Shown: positions 16,640 to 26,223 of the stretch, one piece after another
How positions within the stretch are numbered: the first letter of the stretch is position 1
Layout of the letters: every line of letters begins with the position of its first letter
From: Mycobacterium marseillense
Lineage (GTDB): Bacteria > Actinomycetota > Actinomycetes > Mycobacteriales > Mycobacteriaceae
Direction of reading: 5' to 3'
Length of the DNA: 64,000 nucleotides
Assembly: GCF_010731675.1 (NCBI RefSeq)
Contig: NZ_AP022584.1
Span: 2,480,001 to 2,544,000 of the forward strand
The notes under the pieces: generated by a model
Database searches by the model: none
The model's input: only the letters and a program-made list of their open reading frames with translations
What the model was told of the DNA's origin: nothing
Made by a program: the position numbers and the translations under genes

Positions 16640-16974
16640 TCGGCGCCTACGGCCGCCCGCTGGCGGCAGAACTCGTGGCCGCCGTCGCCGAATTCCTGGA
16701 GACCGACGTGCGGGCGGCGACCGACGGACAGGTCAACTTCCACGCCAGGGTGGCGGCCAACGCGCTGCGCATCGTCGAGCGCGAACTGCTCGACGAAAGC
16801 GAGGCCGAATCCCGCGCGGCGCTGGCCGGCTTGGGTGTCGCCGACGAGGAACAGCTGGCCACCGCCATCCGGTCCGGCGAAATGGACGACCGGGCGGCCG
16901 ACGTCACGACGTGCCTACGCACCCTGGTACGACGCCGCCTTGCCGTCGCCCACCCCGGATACGACAGCGAATAG
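16636..16974 (+). CDS. DUF6285-like small protein, LvaB-like kinase partner
   Basis: A 112-residue, helix-rich acidic protein starting M-I-G-A-Y-G-R-P in an ATGA overlap with the kinase gene. It contains F-H-A-R-V-A-A-N-A-L-R-I-V-E-R-E, an amphipathic helix typical of the family I recall as DUF6285. In the levulinate pathway, the small protein LvaB is required for the LvaA kinase to work; equal size, order and coupling suggest the same partnership. No catalytic motif is evident. Family naming is from memory and should be checked by profile search. Confidence 0.78.
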   Translation: MIGAYGRPLAAELVAAVAEFLETDVRAATDGQVNFHARVAANALRIVERELLDESEAESRAALAGLGVADEEQLATAIRSGEMDDRAADVTTCLRTLVRRRLAVAHPGYDSE

Positions 16975-16985
16975 GAGCCCGTGTC

Positions 16986-17399
16986 ATGCCCGCTTCCCGC
17001 GCAGAGACGGTCGTCCAGGCGGCCAACCGCCTGTTCACGGCGATCGAACACGGCGATGTCGCGGCGGTCGGCGCGATGTGGAGCGACGACATCGCGGTAT
17101 GGCGCGTCGGCTCGCGTCGCGACCCGCTCAAAACAGACGACAAGCCCCGCGCGATGCGGGTCATCGAGTGGTTCATCGGTGCGACCACGCAGCGACGCTA
17201 CGAAATTCTCGACCGGCAGCTCTTCGACGACGGGTCGGCGCAGGGCTTCGTCCAGCAACACGTCCTGCACGCCACCGGGCATGCGGGACAATCGATCTCA
17301 CTGCGCGTGTGCATCGTGATCAGGGTGGGCACCGACGGCCGGATCGAGCGCATCGACGAATACTTCGACCCCGCCGGGATCGCGCCGCTGATGGATTGA
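16986..17399 (+). CDS. SnoaL-like (NTF2-fold) protein
   Basis: A 137-residue NTF2-like protein. It has A-A-N-R-L-F-T-A-I-E-H-G-D-V-A-A-V near the start, W-S-D-D-I-A-V-W, and the terminal I-E-R-I-D-E-Y-F-D-P, the usual SnoaL/ketosteroid-isomerase-like pattern. It begins 11 bp after the DUF6285-like gene and looks like the last gene of the catabolic operon. It may be an isomerase, hydratase or small-molecule binder for a pathway intermediate; the fold alone does not assign a reaction. The next gene appears to have its own promoter. Confidence 0.8.
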   Translation: MPASRAETVVQAANRLFTAIEHGDVAAVGAMWSDDIAVWRVGSRRDPLKTDDKPRAMRVIEWFIGATTQRRYEILDRQLFDDGSAQGFVQQHVLHATGHAGQSISLRVCIVIRVGTDGRIERIDEYFDPAGIAPLMD

Positions 17400-17402
17400 G
17401 GT

Positions 17403-17408
17403 TAGATT
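17403..17408 (+). promoter_or_regulatory. Possible -10 element of the YceI-like gene
   Basis: TAGATT fits TANNNT and ends 11 bp before the ATG at 17420. This predicts a transcript start a few bases before that codon and a very short leader. No clear -35 is visible, which is common in mycobacteria. Confidence 0.35.
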
Positions 17409-17431
17409 CACCACGACACATGGGGGTGACG

Positions 17432-17968
17432 ATGACGACTTTGGAGACACTGCTTCACGATCCCGACATGGCCGGCGTGTGGAACCTGGTTCCGGACCGC
17501 TCGGCCATCACCTTCAAGGTCCGCAACATGTGGGGGCTGGTGAACGTCAACGGCCGCTTCACCGACTTCACCGGCGAGGGCCAACTGACCGGCAAGGGAG
17601 CGGTTTTCGGGCGCGTCGACATCCGGGCCGCCTCGCTGGACACCGGGATCGGCCGTCGCGACAAGCACCTGCGCTCGGCCGACTTCTTCGACGTGGACCG
17701 CTGTCCGGAAATCAGCGTCGTCGTCACCGCGGTGCGTCCCGCCACGGGCAAGGCCGCCGACGTCCGGGCCGACTTCACCGTCAAGGGCATCACCGCGGAG
17801 CTGCCGCTGCCCGTCACGATCTCCGAACTCGACGACGGCTCGATCCGCATCGCCGGCGAGACCACGCTCGATCGAGCCCGTTTCGACCTGGATTGGAATC
17901 GCCTCGGCATGATCGGCTCGACGGTGACCGCGGCGGCGGAAGCCATCTTCGTGCGCGACTCGCGATGA
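17432..17968 (+). CDS. YceI-like family protein
   Basis: A 178-residue YceI-fold protein. It has W-N-L-V-P-D-R-S-A-I-T-F-K-V near the start, G-R-V-D-I-R-A-A-S-L-D-T-G, R-D-K-H-L-R-S-A-D-F-F-D, and the terminal D-R-A-R-F-D-L-D-W-N. YceI proteins are lipocalin-like barrels that bind isoprenoid chains; some are periplasmic, but this one has no signal peptide and so is probably cytosolic. Two in-frame ATGs compete (17420 and 17432); the second has a G-rich Shine-Dalgarno site just before it. It is the only gene between the catabolic operon and the receiver protein. Confidence 0.85.
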   Translation: MTTLETLLHDPDMAGVWNLVPDRSAITFKVRNMWGLVNVNGRFTDFTGEGQLTGKGAVFGRVDIRAASLDTGIGRRDKHLRSADFFDVDRCPEISVVVTAVRPATGKAADVRADFTVKGITAELPLPVTISELDDGSIRIAGETTLDRARFDLDWNRLGMIGSTVTAAAEAIFVRDSR

Positions 17969-18006
17969 GATTCTGCGGTCGCCCGATAGCGCCGTAGCGA
18001 CCCCAG

Positions 18007-18012
18007 TAGCAT
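18007..18012 (+). promoter_or_regulatory. Possible -10 element for leaderless response-regulator transcript
   Basis: TAGCAT matches TANNNT and lies 7 bp before the GTG at 18020, the spacing expected for a leaderless mRNA. No Shine-Dalgarno sequence precedes the GTG, which supports this reading. Confidence 0.38.
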
Positions 18013-18019
18013 CTGCACC

Positions 18020-18433
18020 GTGTCCGACACCATCCCCCAGTCCAGCGTCGCCCTGCGGATCCTCGTCTACAGCAGCAACGCCCAAACCCGCGAACGGGTG
18101 ATGCGCGCGCTGGGCAAGCAGCTGCACCCGGATTTGCCCGAGCTGAGCTACGTCGAGGTGGCGACCGGCCCGATGGTGGTGCGGACCATGGACGAGGGCG
18201 GCATCGACTTGGCCATCCTGGACGGCGAGGCCACCCCAACGGGCGGCATGGGAATCGCGAAACAGCTCAAAGACGAGCTCGAGACCTGCCCGCCGCTGGT
18301 GGTGCTCACCGGTCGTCGCGACGACGCGTGGTTGGCGTCGTGGTCGCGCGCCGAGGGCGCGGTGCCGCATCCCATCGACCCCATCCTGCTGGGCCGCACG
18401 GTCCTCAATTTGCTGCGAACCCCGGTTCGCTGA
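18020..18433 (+). CDS. Atypical response-regulator receiver protein (Rv3143-like)
   Basis: A 137-residue stand-alone receiver-like domain, matching Rv3143 in size and position before nuo. It keeps an Asp in L-A-I-L-D-G-E (residue 68), the expected phosphorylation site. It lacks the N-terminal acidic pair (R-I-L-V-Y-S-S-N instead of a V-D-D pattern) and the conserved C-terminal Lys, so conventional phosphotransfer is doubtful. It has no DNA-binding output domain and no kinase neighbour, which suggests a protein-interaction role. The GTG start seems leaderless. Whether it affects complex I expression is unknown. Confidence 0.88.
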   Translation: MSDTIPQSSVALRILVYSSNAQTRERVMRALGKQLHPDLPELSYVEVATGPMVVRTMDEGGIDLAILDGEATPTGGMGIAKQLKDELETCPPLVVLTGRRDDAWLASWSRAEGAVPHPIDPILLGRTVLNLLRTPVR

Positions 18434-18739
18434 CCCACTCCTAGCCGCGCCCCTGCCGCGGCGTTTGCCTTCCGGAGACCGCTTGCGGCGGCTCTGAGCG
18501 CTTCGGCGCCGCCCGCGCCGCCGATCCCCGCGCACGTCCCGAACGCGTCACCTCCCGAGTTCGCGCTGCACAGCACGCGCGCGACGCCCCAATACTGCAA
18601 AACGCCCACCCCGGGCAAGCGCACCGCACACCGCGACGCTATGTTGAAGATCACTGTGACGGGCTTCAGACCCAGTTCGTCACAGCAGCCCGGTTACCGC
18701 CTGGCCGCTGCAGGCGGCTCGAACGGATCATGGAGCGAA
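18434..18739 (+). promoter_or_regulatory. 306-bp leader region of the nuo operon
   Basis: No convincing gene is visible. The contents are: a hairpin GCCGCG/CGCGGC (18444-18449 with 18457-18462), perhaps ending the previous transcript; a possible -10, TATGTT, at 18640-18645; an inverted repeat CTGTGAC/GTCACAG (18654-18660 with 18679-18685); and a 7-bp hairpin CCGCCTG/CAGGCGG (18697-18717) ending 22 bp before the nuoA start. The last two would lie in the 5' leader. The frame of nuoA is open from 18641, but homology starts at 18740. Confidence 0.45.
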
Positions 18740-19117
18740 TTGAACGTCTACATACCCATCCTGGTGCTCGGTGCGATTGCCGCGGCCTTTGCCGTGGGCT
18801 CGGTGGTGATCGCGAGCCTGGCCGGCCCGTCACGGTTCAACAAGTCGAAGATGGCCGCCTACGAGTGTGGAATCGAACCCACCGAGACCTCGGTGAGCGG
18901 ACCACATGCGACGGCGGGACAGCGGTTTCCGGTGAAGTACTACCTGACCGCGATGCTTTTCATCGTCTTCGACATCGAAATCGTGTTCCTGTACCCGTGG
19001 GCGGTCAGCTATGACGCGCTGGGCACGTTTGCTCTGGTCGAAATGGTGGTGTTCATGCTCACGGTCTTCGTGGCGTACGCCTATGTGTGGCGCCGCGGCG
19101 GCCTGACGTGGGATTGA
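18740..19117 (+). CDS. nuoA: NADH-quinone oxidoreductase subunit A
   Basis: A 125-residue membrane subunit with three predicted helices, at about residues 5-28, 66-90 and 95-115. Conserved family stretches are A-A-Y-E-C-G-I-E-P, Y-Y-L-T-A-M-L-F-I-V-F-D-I-E and Y-P-W-A. I place the start at the TTG at 18740, preceded by GGAG, because the known mycobacterial NuoA begins N-V-Y-I-P-I-L-V-L; a longer frame to 18641 would add 33 non-conserved residues. NuoA helps form the quinone-site region of complex I with NuoH, NuoJ and NuoK. It is first of the 14-gene operon. Confidence 0.93.
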   Translation: MNVYIPILVLGAIAAAFAVGSVVIASLAGPSRFNKSKMAAYECGIEPTETSVSGPHATAGQRFPVKYYLTAMLFIVFDIEIVFLYPWAVSYDALGTFALVEMVVFMLTVFVAYAYVWRRGGLTWD

Positions 19118-19125
19118 GGTAAGAC

Positions 19126-19676
<551 letters not shown>

Positions 19677-19680
<4 letters not shown>

Positions 19681-20384
19681 GTTCGCCGAACCAGGACCCG
19701 AAAGAGGCGATCAGTCGCGCCGACGAAGAAGTCATCGACGTGCGCCGCGGCATGTTCGGCGTCAAGGGCTCGGGTGACACGTCCGGTTACGGGCGGCTGG
19801 TGCGCGAAGTCCTGCTCCCGGGCAGCAGCCCGCGGCCCTACGGCGGCTATTTCGACGAGCTCGTCGACGGTTTGGCCGCGGCCCTGAAAAACGGCGGCGT
19901 CGAATTCAGCGACGCGATCGAAAAAGTGGTGGTCTACCGCGACGAGCTCACCCTGCACGTGCGCCGCGAGGCGCTGCCGCAGGTCGCCCAGCGCCTTCGC
20001 GACGAGCCGCCACTGCGCTTCGAAATGTGCCTGGGCGTCAGCGGGGTGCACTACCCGCACGAGACGGGCCGCGAACTGCACGCGGTTTATCCGCTGCAGT
20101 CGATCACGCACAACCGCCGCGTCCGCCTGGAAGTGTCTGCGCCCGACGGTGATCCGCACATCCCGTCGCTGTTCGGCATCTATCCAACCACCGACTGGCA
20201 CGAGCGGGAGACCTACGACTTCTTCGGCATCATCTTCGACGGTCACCCGTCGCTGACCCGCATCGAAATGCCCGACGACTGGCACGGGCATCCGCAGCGC
20301 AAGGACTACCCCCTCGGCGGGATTCCCGTCGAATACAAAGGCGCACAGATACCCCCGCCCGACGAGCGGAGAGCGTACAACTGA
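19677..20384 (+). CDS. nuoC: NADH-quinone oxidoreductase subunit C
   Basis: A 235-residue 30-kDa-type subunit of the peripheral arm. The signature [19 protein letters not shown] and R-K-D-Y-P-L-G-G are present near the C-terminus. An N-terminal extension of about 40 residues ([10 protein letters not shown] region) precedes the conserved domain, as in other actinobacteria. It is a separate protein, unlike the fused NuoCD of E. coli. The ATG overlaps the nuoB stop (ATGA), and its stop overlaps the nuoD start (TGATG). Confidence 0.95.
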
Positions 20385-21709
20385 TGAGCACCACCACTGA
20401 ATCGACGCACGACGGCGCCGGCGAGACACTCGTGGTCGCCGGCGGCCAGGACTGGGACAAGGTCGTCGAGGCCGCCCGCAATGCCGATCCCGGCGAACGC
20501 ATCGTCGTCAACATGGGTCCCCAGCACCCGTCCACGCACGGGGTGCTGCGGCTGATCCTGGAAATCGAAGGCGAGACGGTCACAGACGCCCGCTGCGGGA
20601 TCGGGTACCTGCACACCGGCATCGAAAAGAACCTCGAATACCGCTACTGGACCCAGGGCGTCACGTTCGTGACCCGGATGGATTACCTCGCACCGTTTTT
20701 CAACGAGACCGCCTACTGCCTGGGTGTGGAGAAGCTGCTCGGCATCACCGACGAGATACCGGAGCGCGTCGACGTCATCCGGGTGTTGATGATGGAGCTC
20801 AACCGGATTTCGTCGCACCTGGTGGCCTTGGCCACCGGCGGCATGGAACTGGGCGCCATGACCCCGATGTTCGTCGGTTTCCGGGGCCGCGAGATCGTGC
20901 TGACCCTGTTCGAATCGATCACCGGTTTGCGGATGAACAGCAACTACATCCGGCCCGGCGGCGTGGCCCAGGACCTGCCGCCCAACGCGCAGACCGAGAT
21001 CGCCGAGGCCCTCGAGCCGCTGCGCGAAGTGCTGCGCGAGATGAGCGGTCTGCTCAACGAGAACGCCATCTGGAAGGCCCGCACCCAGGACGTCGGTTAC
21101 CTGGACCTGACCGGGTGCATGGCGCTGGGCATCACCGGACCGATCCTGCGTGCCACCGGGCTGCCGCACGATCTGCGCAAGAGCGAACCGTACTGCGGAT
21201 ATGAAAACTACGAATTCGACGTAATCACCGAAGACACGTGTGATGCTTACGGGCGCTACATGATTCGTGTCAACGAGATGTGGGAGTCGATCAAAATCGT
21301 CGAGCAGTGTCTGGACAAGTTGAAGCCCGGCCCGACCATGGTCGAGGACCGCAAGATCGCCTGGCCGGCCGACCTGAAGGTGGGGCCCGACGGCATGGGC
21401 AACTCGCCGGAGCACATCGCCAAGATCATGGGCGGCTCGATGGAGGCCCTGATCCACCACTTCAAACTCGTCACCGAGGGCATCAGGGTTCCGCCTGGCC
21501 AGGTGTACACGGCGGTCGAGTCGCCGCGCGGGGAACTCGGCGTGCACATGGTCAGCGACGGCGGCACCCGGCCCTACCGGGTGCACTACCGAGACCCCTC
21601 GTTCACCAACCTGCAGTCGGTCGCCGCGATGTGCGAGGGCGGGATGGTCGCCGACCTGATCACCTCGGTCGCCAGCATCGACCCGGTCATGGGCGGGGTG
21701 GACCGGTGA
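20384..21709 (+). CDS. nuoD: NADH-quinone oxidoreductase subunit D
   Basis: A 441-residue 49-kDa-type subunit, related to the large subunit of NiFe hydrogenases. It shows [14 protein letters not shown] near residue 46, with the His residues that line the quinone pocket, followed by H-T-G-I-E-K and the C-terminal family end D-P-V-M-G-G-V-D-R. NuoD and NuoB form the quinone-reduction site. The start overlaps the nuoC stop by one base, and the stop overlaps the nuoE GTG. Confidence 0.96.
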   Translation: MSTTTESTHDGAGETLVVAGGQDWDKVVEAARNADPGERIVVNMGPQHPSTHGVLRLILEIEGETVTDARCGIGYLHTGIEKNLEYRYWTQGVTFVTRMDYLAPFFNETAYCLGVEKLLGITDEIPERVDVIRVLMMELNRISSHLVALATGGMELGAMTPMFVGFRGREIVLTLFESITGLRMNSNYIRPGGVAQDLPPNAQTEIAEALEPLREVLREMSGLLNENAIWKARTQDVGYLDLTGCMALGITGPILRATGLPHDLRKSEPYCGYENYEFDVITEDTCDAYGRYMIRVNEMWESIKIVEQCLDKLKPGPTMVEDRKIAWPADLKVGPDGMGNSPEHIAKIMGGSMEALIHHFKLVTEGIRVPPGQVYTAVESPRGELGVHMVSDGGTRPYRVHYRDPSFTNLQSVAAMCEGGMVADLITSVASIDPVMGGVDR

Positions 21710-22464
21710 CCGGCCCGCAGGGACAGCCGGTCTTCCTGCGGCTCGGCCCGCCGCCGGACGAGCCCAACGCGTTCGTCGTCGAGGGCGCGCCCACGTCGTA
21801 TCCGCCGGAGGTGCGCGCCCGGCTGGAGGTCGACGCCAAGGAGATCATGGGCCGCTACCCCGAGAAGCGCTCGGCGCTGTTGCCGCTGCTGCATTTGGTG
21901 CAGGCGCAGGATTCCTACCTGACACCGGCGGGCTTGGAGTTCTGCGGTGAGCAGCTGGGACTCAGCGGGGCCGAGGTGTCGGCGGTGGCGAGCTTCTACA
22001 CCATGTATCGCCGCGGACCCACCGGCGATTACCTGGTGGGCGTCTGCACGAACACGTTGTGCGCCGTCATGGGCGGCGACGCCATTTTCGATGCCCTGAA
22101 AGAACATTTGGACATCGGCAACGACGAGACGACCGCCGACGGATCGGTCACCCTGCAGCACATCGAATGCAACGCCGCCTGCGACTACGCGCCCGTGGTG
22201 ATGGTGAACTGGGAGTTCTACGACAACCAGACGTGCGCATCGGCGCGCGAACTCGTCGACTCGCTGCGCTCCGGTCAGCCCAAGCCCCCCACCCGGGGCG
22301 CGCCGCTGTGCGCCTTCCGGGAGACGTCACGCATCCTGGCCGGCCTGCCCGACGAGCGGCCCGACCAGGGGCAGGGTGGCGCCGGCGCCGCGACCCTGGC
22401 CGGCCTGAAAGTAGCCAAGGAACACGGCATGGCTGCGCCCAGCGCGCCGGAAGGTCAGCAATGA
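21706..22464 (+). CDS. nuoE: NADH-quinone oxidoreductase subunit E
   Basis: A 252-residue thioredoxin-like [2Fe-2S] (N1a) subunit. The four Cys ligands are visible in V-C-T-N-T-L-C and [12 protein letters not shown]. With NuoF it forms the NADH dehydrogenase module. A C-terminal tail of about 60 residues rich in Gly, Ala, Pro and Gln extends beyond the conserved fold, longer than in E. coli (166 residues) but usual for mycobacteria. The GTG at 21706 overlaps the nuoD stop; the end overlaps the nuoF ATG. Confidence 0.95.
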   Translation: MTGPQGQPVFLRLGPPPDEPNAFVVEGAPTSYPPEVRARLEVDAKEIMGRYPEKRSALLPLLHLVQAQDSYLTPAGLEFCGEQLGLSGAEVSAVASFYTMYRRGPTGDYLVGVCTNTLCAVMGGDAIFDALKEHLDIGNDETTADGSVTLQHIECNAACDYAPVVMVNWEFYDNQTCASARELVDSLRSGQPKPPTRGAPLCAFRETSRILAGLPDERPDQGQGGAGAATLAGLKVAKEHGMAAPSAPEGQQ

Positions 22465-23801
22465 CAACGACTTCCGAGACGTCGGGCGCCACGCCGCTCA
22501 CCCCGGTCCTCAGCCGTTTCTGGGACGACCCCGAGTCCTGGACCCTTCAGACTTACCGCCGGCACGGCGGATACGAGGGGATGAAGAAGGCGCTGGGGAT
22601 GGAGCCCGACGCGGTGATCGGGGCGGTGAAGGATTCCGGGCTGCGCGGGCGCGGCGGTGCGGGCTTCTCGACCGGCACCAAATGGTCGTTCATCCCGCAG
22701 GGCGACACCGGCGCGGCCGCCAAACCGCACTACCTCGTGGTCAACGCCGACGAGTCGGAACCCGGTACCTGCAAAGACATTCCGCTGATGCTGGCGACGC
22801 CGCACGTCCTCGTCGAGGGCGTCATCATCGCCGCCTACGCAATCCGGGCCAACCACGCGTTCATCTACGTGCGCGGCGAGGTGCTGCCGGTGCTGCGCCG
22901 CCTGCAGAACGCGGTGGCCGAGGCCTACGCCGCGGGCTACCTGGGCCGCGACATCAACGGCTCGGGATTCGATCTGGAGCTGGTGGTGCACGCCGGTGCG
23001 GGCGCGTACATCTGTGGCGAGGAGACCGCGCTGCTGGATTCGCTGGAGGGCCGGCGCGGCCAGCCGCGGCTGCGCCCGCCGTTCCCCGCGGTGGCCGGGC
23101 TGTACGGCTGCCCCACGGTGATCAACAACGTCGAGACCATCGCCAGTGTGCCGTCAATCATCCGCAACGGCGTGGACTGGTTCCGCTCGATGGGAAGCGA
23201 GAAATCCCCGGGCTTCACGCTGTATTCGCTGTCCGGGCACGTCACCCACCCCGGGCAGTACGAGGCCCCGCTGGGAATCACGCTGCGGGAATTGCTCGCC
23301 TACGCCGGCGGGGTGCGGGCCGGCCATCGGCTGAAGTTCTGGACGCCTGGCGGCTCGTCGACGCCGCTGCTGACCGACGAGCATCTCGACGTCCCGCTCG
23401 ACTACGAGGGCGTGGGCGGCGCGGGCTCGATGCTGGGCACCAAGGCGCTGGAGATCTTCGACGAAACCACCTGCGTGGTGCGTGCGGTGCAACGCTGGAC
23501 GTATTTCTACAAGCACGAATCGTGCGGCAAATGCACGCCGTGCCGCGAGGGCACCTTCTGGCTGGACAAGATCTACGAGCGGCTCGAGGCCGGCACGGGC
23601 ACACCCGAGGACCTCGACAAGCTACTCGACATCTCCGACTCCATCTTGGGTAAAGCGTTCTGCGCCTTGGGCGATGGCGCCGCCAGCCCCGTCATGTCGT
23701 CGATCCAGTACTTCCGCGACGAGTACGTCGCGCACGTCGAGGGTGGTGGATGCCCCTTCGATCCGCGAGACTCCATGCTGATGCCGAACGGAAAGGCATG
23801 A
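22461..23801 (+). CDS. nuoF: NADH-quinone oxidoreductase subunit F
   Basis: A 446-residue flavoprotein subunit. The FMN/NADH-binding motif is [11 protein letters not shown] near residues 57-67, a second Gly-rich region is [13 protein letters not shown], and the N3 [4Fe-4S] cluster is in [12 protein letters not shown] plus a later Cys. It oxidises NADH and feeds electrons to the Fe-S chain. The ATG overlaps the nuoE stop (ATGA). It ends 7 bp before nuoG. Confidence 0.96.
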   Translation: MTTTSETSGATPLTPVLSRFWDDPESWTLQTYRRHGGYEGMKKALGMEPDAVIGAVKDSGLRGRGGAGFSTGTKWSFIPQGDTGAAAKPHYLVVNADESEPGTCKDIPLMLATPHVLVEGVIIAAYAIRANHAFIYVRGEVLPVLRRLQNAVAEAYAAGYLGRDINGSGFDLELVVHAGAGAYICGEETALLDSLEGRRGQPRLRPPFPAVAGLYGCPTVINNVETIASVPSIIRNGVDWFRSMGSEKSPGFTLYSLSGHVTHPGQYEAPLGITLRELLAYAGGVRAGHRLKFWTPGGSSTPLLTDEHLDVPLDYEGVGGAGSMLGTKALEIFDETTCVVRAVQRWTYFYKHESCGKCTPCREGTFWLDKIYERLEAGTGTPEDLDKLLDISDSILGKAFCALGDGAASPVMSSIQYFRDEYVAHVEGGGCPFDPRDSMLMPNGKA

Positions 23802-23808
23802 CGCGCTG

Positions 23809-26223
23809 ATGACGAGCCTGGCCAAAACCGAGACCGGCGACGAGGTGCGCCCGCCGGAGATGGTGACACTGACCATCGACGACATCGAAATCAGCGTTCC
23901 CAAGGGAACTCTGGTGATCCGGGCCGCCGAATTGATGGGTATCCAGATCCCGCGGTTCTGCGACCACCCGCTGCTGGAGCCCGTCGGCGCCTGCCGGCAA
24001 TGCCTGGTCGAGGTCGAGGGCCAGCGCAAGCCGATGGCCTCGTGCACCACCGTGGCCACCGACGACATGGTGGTGCGCACCCAGCTGACCTCCGAGGCCG
24101 CCGACAAGGCGCAGCACGGCGTGATGGAACTGCTGCTGATCAACCATCCGCTCGACTGCCCCATGTGCGACAAGGGCGGCGAATGCCCGCTGCAGAACCA
24201 GGCAATGTCCAACGGGCGGGCCGATTCCCGCTTCACCGACGACAAACGCACCTTTGCCAAGCCGATCAACATCTCCTCGCAGGTGCTGCTCGACCGCGAG
24301 CGCTGCATCCTGTGCGCGCGCTGCACGCGATTCTCCGAACAGATCGCCGGCGACCCGTTCATCGACATGCAGGAGCGCGGCGCCCTGCAGCAGGTCGGCA
24401 TCTACGCCAATGAGCCGTTCGACTCCTACTTCTCGGGCAACACGGTGCAGATCTGCCCGGTGGGCGCGCTGACCGGAACCGCCTACCGCTTCCGCGCCCG
24501 TCCCTTCGATCTGGTCTCCAGCCCGAGCGTCTGCGAACACTGCGCCTCCGGGTGCGCACAGCGCACCGACCACCGCCGCGGCAAGGTGCTGCGCCGCCTG
24601 GCCGGCGACGACCCGGAAGTCAACGAGGAGTGGAACTGCGACAAGGGCCGGTGGGCGTTCAATTACGCAACCCAGCCCGACGTGATCGCCACTCCCCTGG
24701 TTCGCGACACCGACGGCTCGCTGCAGCCGGCCTCGTGGTCCCACGCGATCGCCGTCGCGACGCGGGGCCTCGAAGCCGCACGCGGGCGCACCGGGGTGCT
24801 CGTCGGCGGCCGGGCCACCTTGGAGGACGCCTACGCCTACTCCAAGTTCGCACGAATCGTCTTGGACGGCAACGACATCGACTTCCGCGCCCGCCCGAGC
24901 TCGGCCGAGGAGGCTGACTTCCTGGCGGCCCGCATCGCCGGCCGGCCGATGTCGGTCAGCTACGCCGACCTGGAATCGGCTCCGGTGGTCGTGCTGGTCG
25001 GGTTCGAGCCCGAGGACGAATCGCCCATCGTGTTTCTGCGGTTGCGCAAGGCGGCCCGCAAACGCGGGTTGCCCGTCTACGCGGTGGCGCCGTTCGCCAC
25101 CCGGGCGCTGGACAAGATGTCCGGGCGGCTCATCAAGACCGCGCCGGGCGCCGAAGCCTCCGCGCTGGACGGGTTGGCCACCGGCGCCCTGGGTGACCTG
25201 CTGTCCACCCAGGGCGCGGTCATCATGGTCGGCGAACGCCTGGCCACCGTGCCCGGTGGATTGTCGGCCGCCGCCCGGCTTGCCGATACCACCGGCGCCC
25301 GGCTGGCCTGGGTGCCGCGGCGGGCCGGCGAGCGGGGCGCGCTGGAGGCCGGCGCGCTGCCCGGGTTGCTGCCCGGTGGGCGCCCCGTCGACGACGAGGA
25401 CGCCCGGGCGCAGGTGGCGCAGGCCTGGAACGTGTCCCAATTGCCTTCCGGCCGTGGGCGTGACGCCGACGGCATCCTGGCCGCCGCCACCGACGGGACA
25501 CTGGGGGCGCTGCTGGTGGGCGGCGTCGAACCCGACGACTTCGCCGACCCCGAAGCGGTGCTGGCGGCGCTGGACGGCGCCGGCTTCGTGGTCAGCCTGG
25601 AGATGCGGCACAGCGCCGTCACGCAGCGCGCCGACGTGGTGTTCCCGGTCGCGTCCACGACGCAGAAGGCCGGCGCGTTCGTCAACTGGGAGGGCCGCTT
25701 CCGGCCGTTCGACGCGGCGCTGCGCAACACCCAGGACGCCACCCAATCCGACCACCAGGTGCTCGACGCGCTGGCCGACGAGATGGGCGTCTACCTGGGC
25801 ATGGCCACCGTTGACGCGGCCCGCGAGGAACTGGCCGCGCTGCGGGGATGGGACGGCAAGCGCGCCGCGGGCCCGGACATCGCGGCGCCGGAGGTTGTCC
25901 AGCCCGATGCCGGGCAAGCGGTGCTGGCCGGCTGGCGGATGCTGCTGGACAACGCCCGGATGCAAGACGGTGAGCCACATCTGGCGGGGACGGCGCGCAA
26001 ATCCGTGGCGCGGCTGTCCGCCGACACGGCCGCAGAGATCGGCGCCGGCGACGGCGACACGGTGACCGTCTCCACGCCACGCGGGTCCGTCAACCTGCCG
26101 CTGGTCGTCACCGACATGCCCGACCGGGTGGTGTGGCTTCCGCTGAACTCGTCGGCCTCGGCGGTGCACCGCCAGCTCGGCGTAACCCTCGGCAGCACAG
26201 TGACAATCGGAGTGGGCAAATGA
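23809..26223 (+). CDS. nuoG: NADH-quinone oxidoreductase subunit G
   Basis: An 804-residue Fe-S subunit with an N-terminal ferredoxin-like domain ([17 protein letters not shown]), the [11 protein letters not shown] region, and a cluster set in [11 protein letters not shown] molybdopterin-oxidoreductase-like domain follows (E-H-C-A-S-G-C-A at about 243-250, then a long C-terminal part with no Mo-cofactor role). It is the largest soluble subunit and bridges NuoEF to NuoI. In M. tuberculosis NuoG also blocks host macrophage apoptosis; whether this homologue does so is not readable from sequence. Confidence 0.96.
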   Translation: MTSLAKTETGDEVRPPEMVTLTIDDIEISVPKGTLVIRAAELMGIQIPRFCDHPLLEPVGACRQCLVEVEGQRKPMASCTTVATDDMVVRTQLTSEAADKAQHGVMELLLINHPLDCPMCDKGGECPLQNQAMSNGRADSRFTDDKRTFAKPINISSQVLLDRERCILCARCTRFSEQIAGDPFIDMQERGALQQVGIYANEPFDSYFSGNTVQICPVGALTGTAYRFRARPFDLVSSPSVCEHCASGCAQRTDHRRGKVLRRLAGDDPEVNEEWNCDKGRWAFNYATQPDVIATPLVRDTDGSLQPASWSHAIAVATRGLEAARGRTGVLVGGRATLEDAYAYSKFARIVLDGNDIDFRARPSSAEEADFLAARIAGRPMSVSYADLESAPVVVLVGFEPEDESPIVFLRLRKAARKRGLPVYAVAPFATRALDKMSGRLIKTAPGAEASALDGLATGALGDLLSTQGAVIMVGERLATVPGGLSAAARLADTTGARLAWVPRRAGERGALEAGALPGLLPGGRPVDDEDARAQVAQAWNVSQLPSGRGRDADGILAAATDGTLGALLVGGVEPDDFADPEAVLAALDGAGFVVSLEMRHSAVTQRADVVFPVASTTQKAGAFVNWEGRFRPFDAALRNTQDATQSDHQVLDALADEMGVYLGMATVDAAREELAALRGWDGKRAAGPDIAAPEVVQPDAGQAVLAGWRMLLDNARMQDGEPHLAGTARKSVARLSADTAAEIGAGDGDTVTVSTPRGSVNLPLVVTDMPDRVVWLPLNSSASAVHRQLGVTLGSTVTIGVGK

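Noticed and set aside
18654..18685. CRP-like site in the nuo leader (TGTGA...TCACA)
   Set aside because: The half-sites are 20 bp apart, not the 6 bp needed for one CRP dimer; kept only as an inverted repeat.
23692..26169. Leftward open frame of about 825 codons antisense to nuoG
   Set aside because: It mirrors the third-position GC bias of nuoG and has no recognisable motif; nuoG on the other strand is certain.
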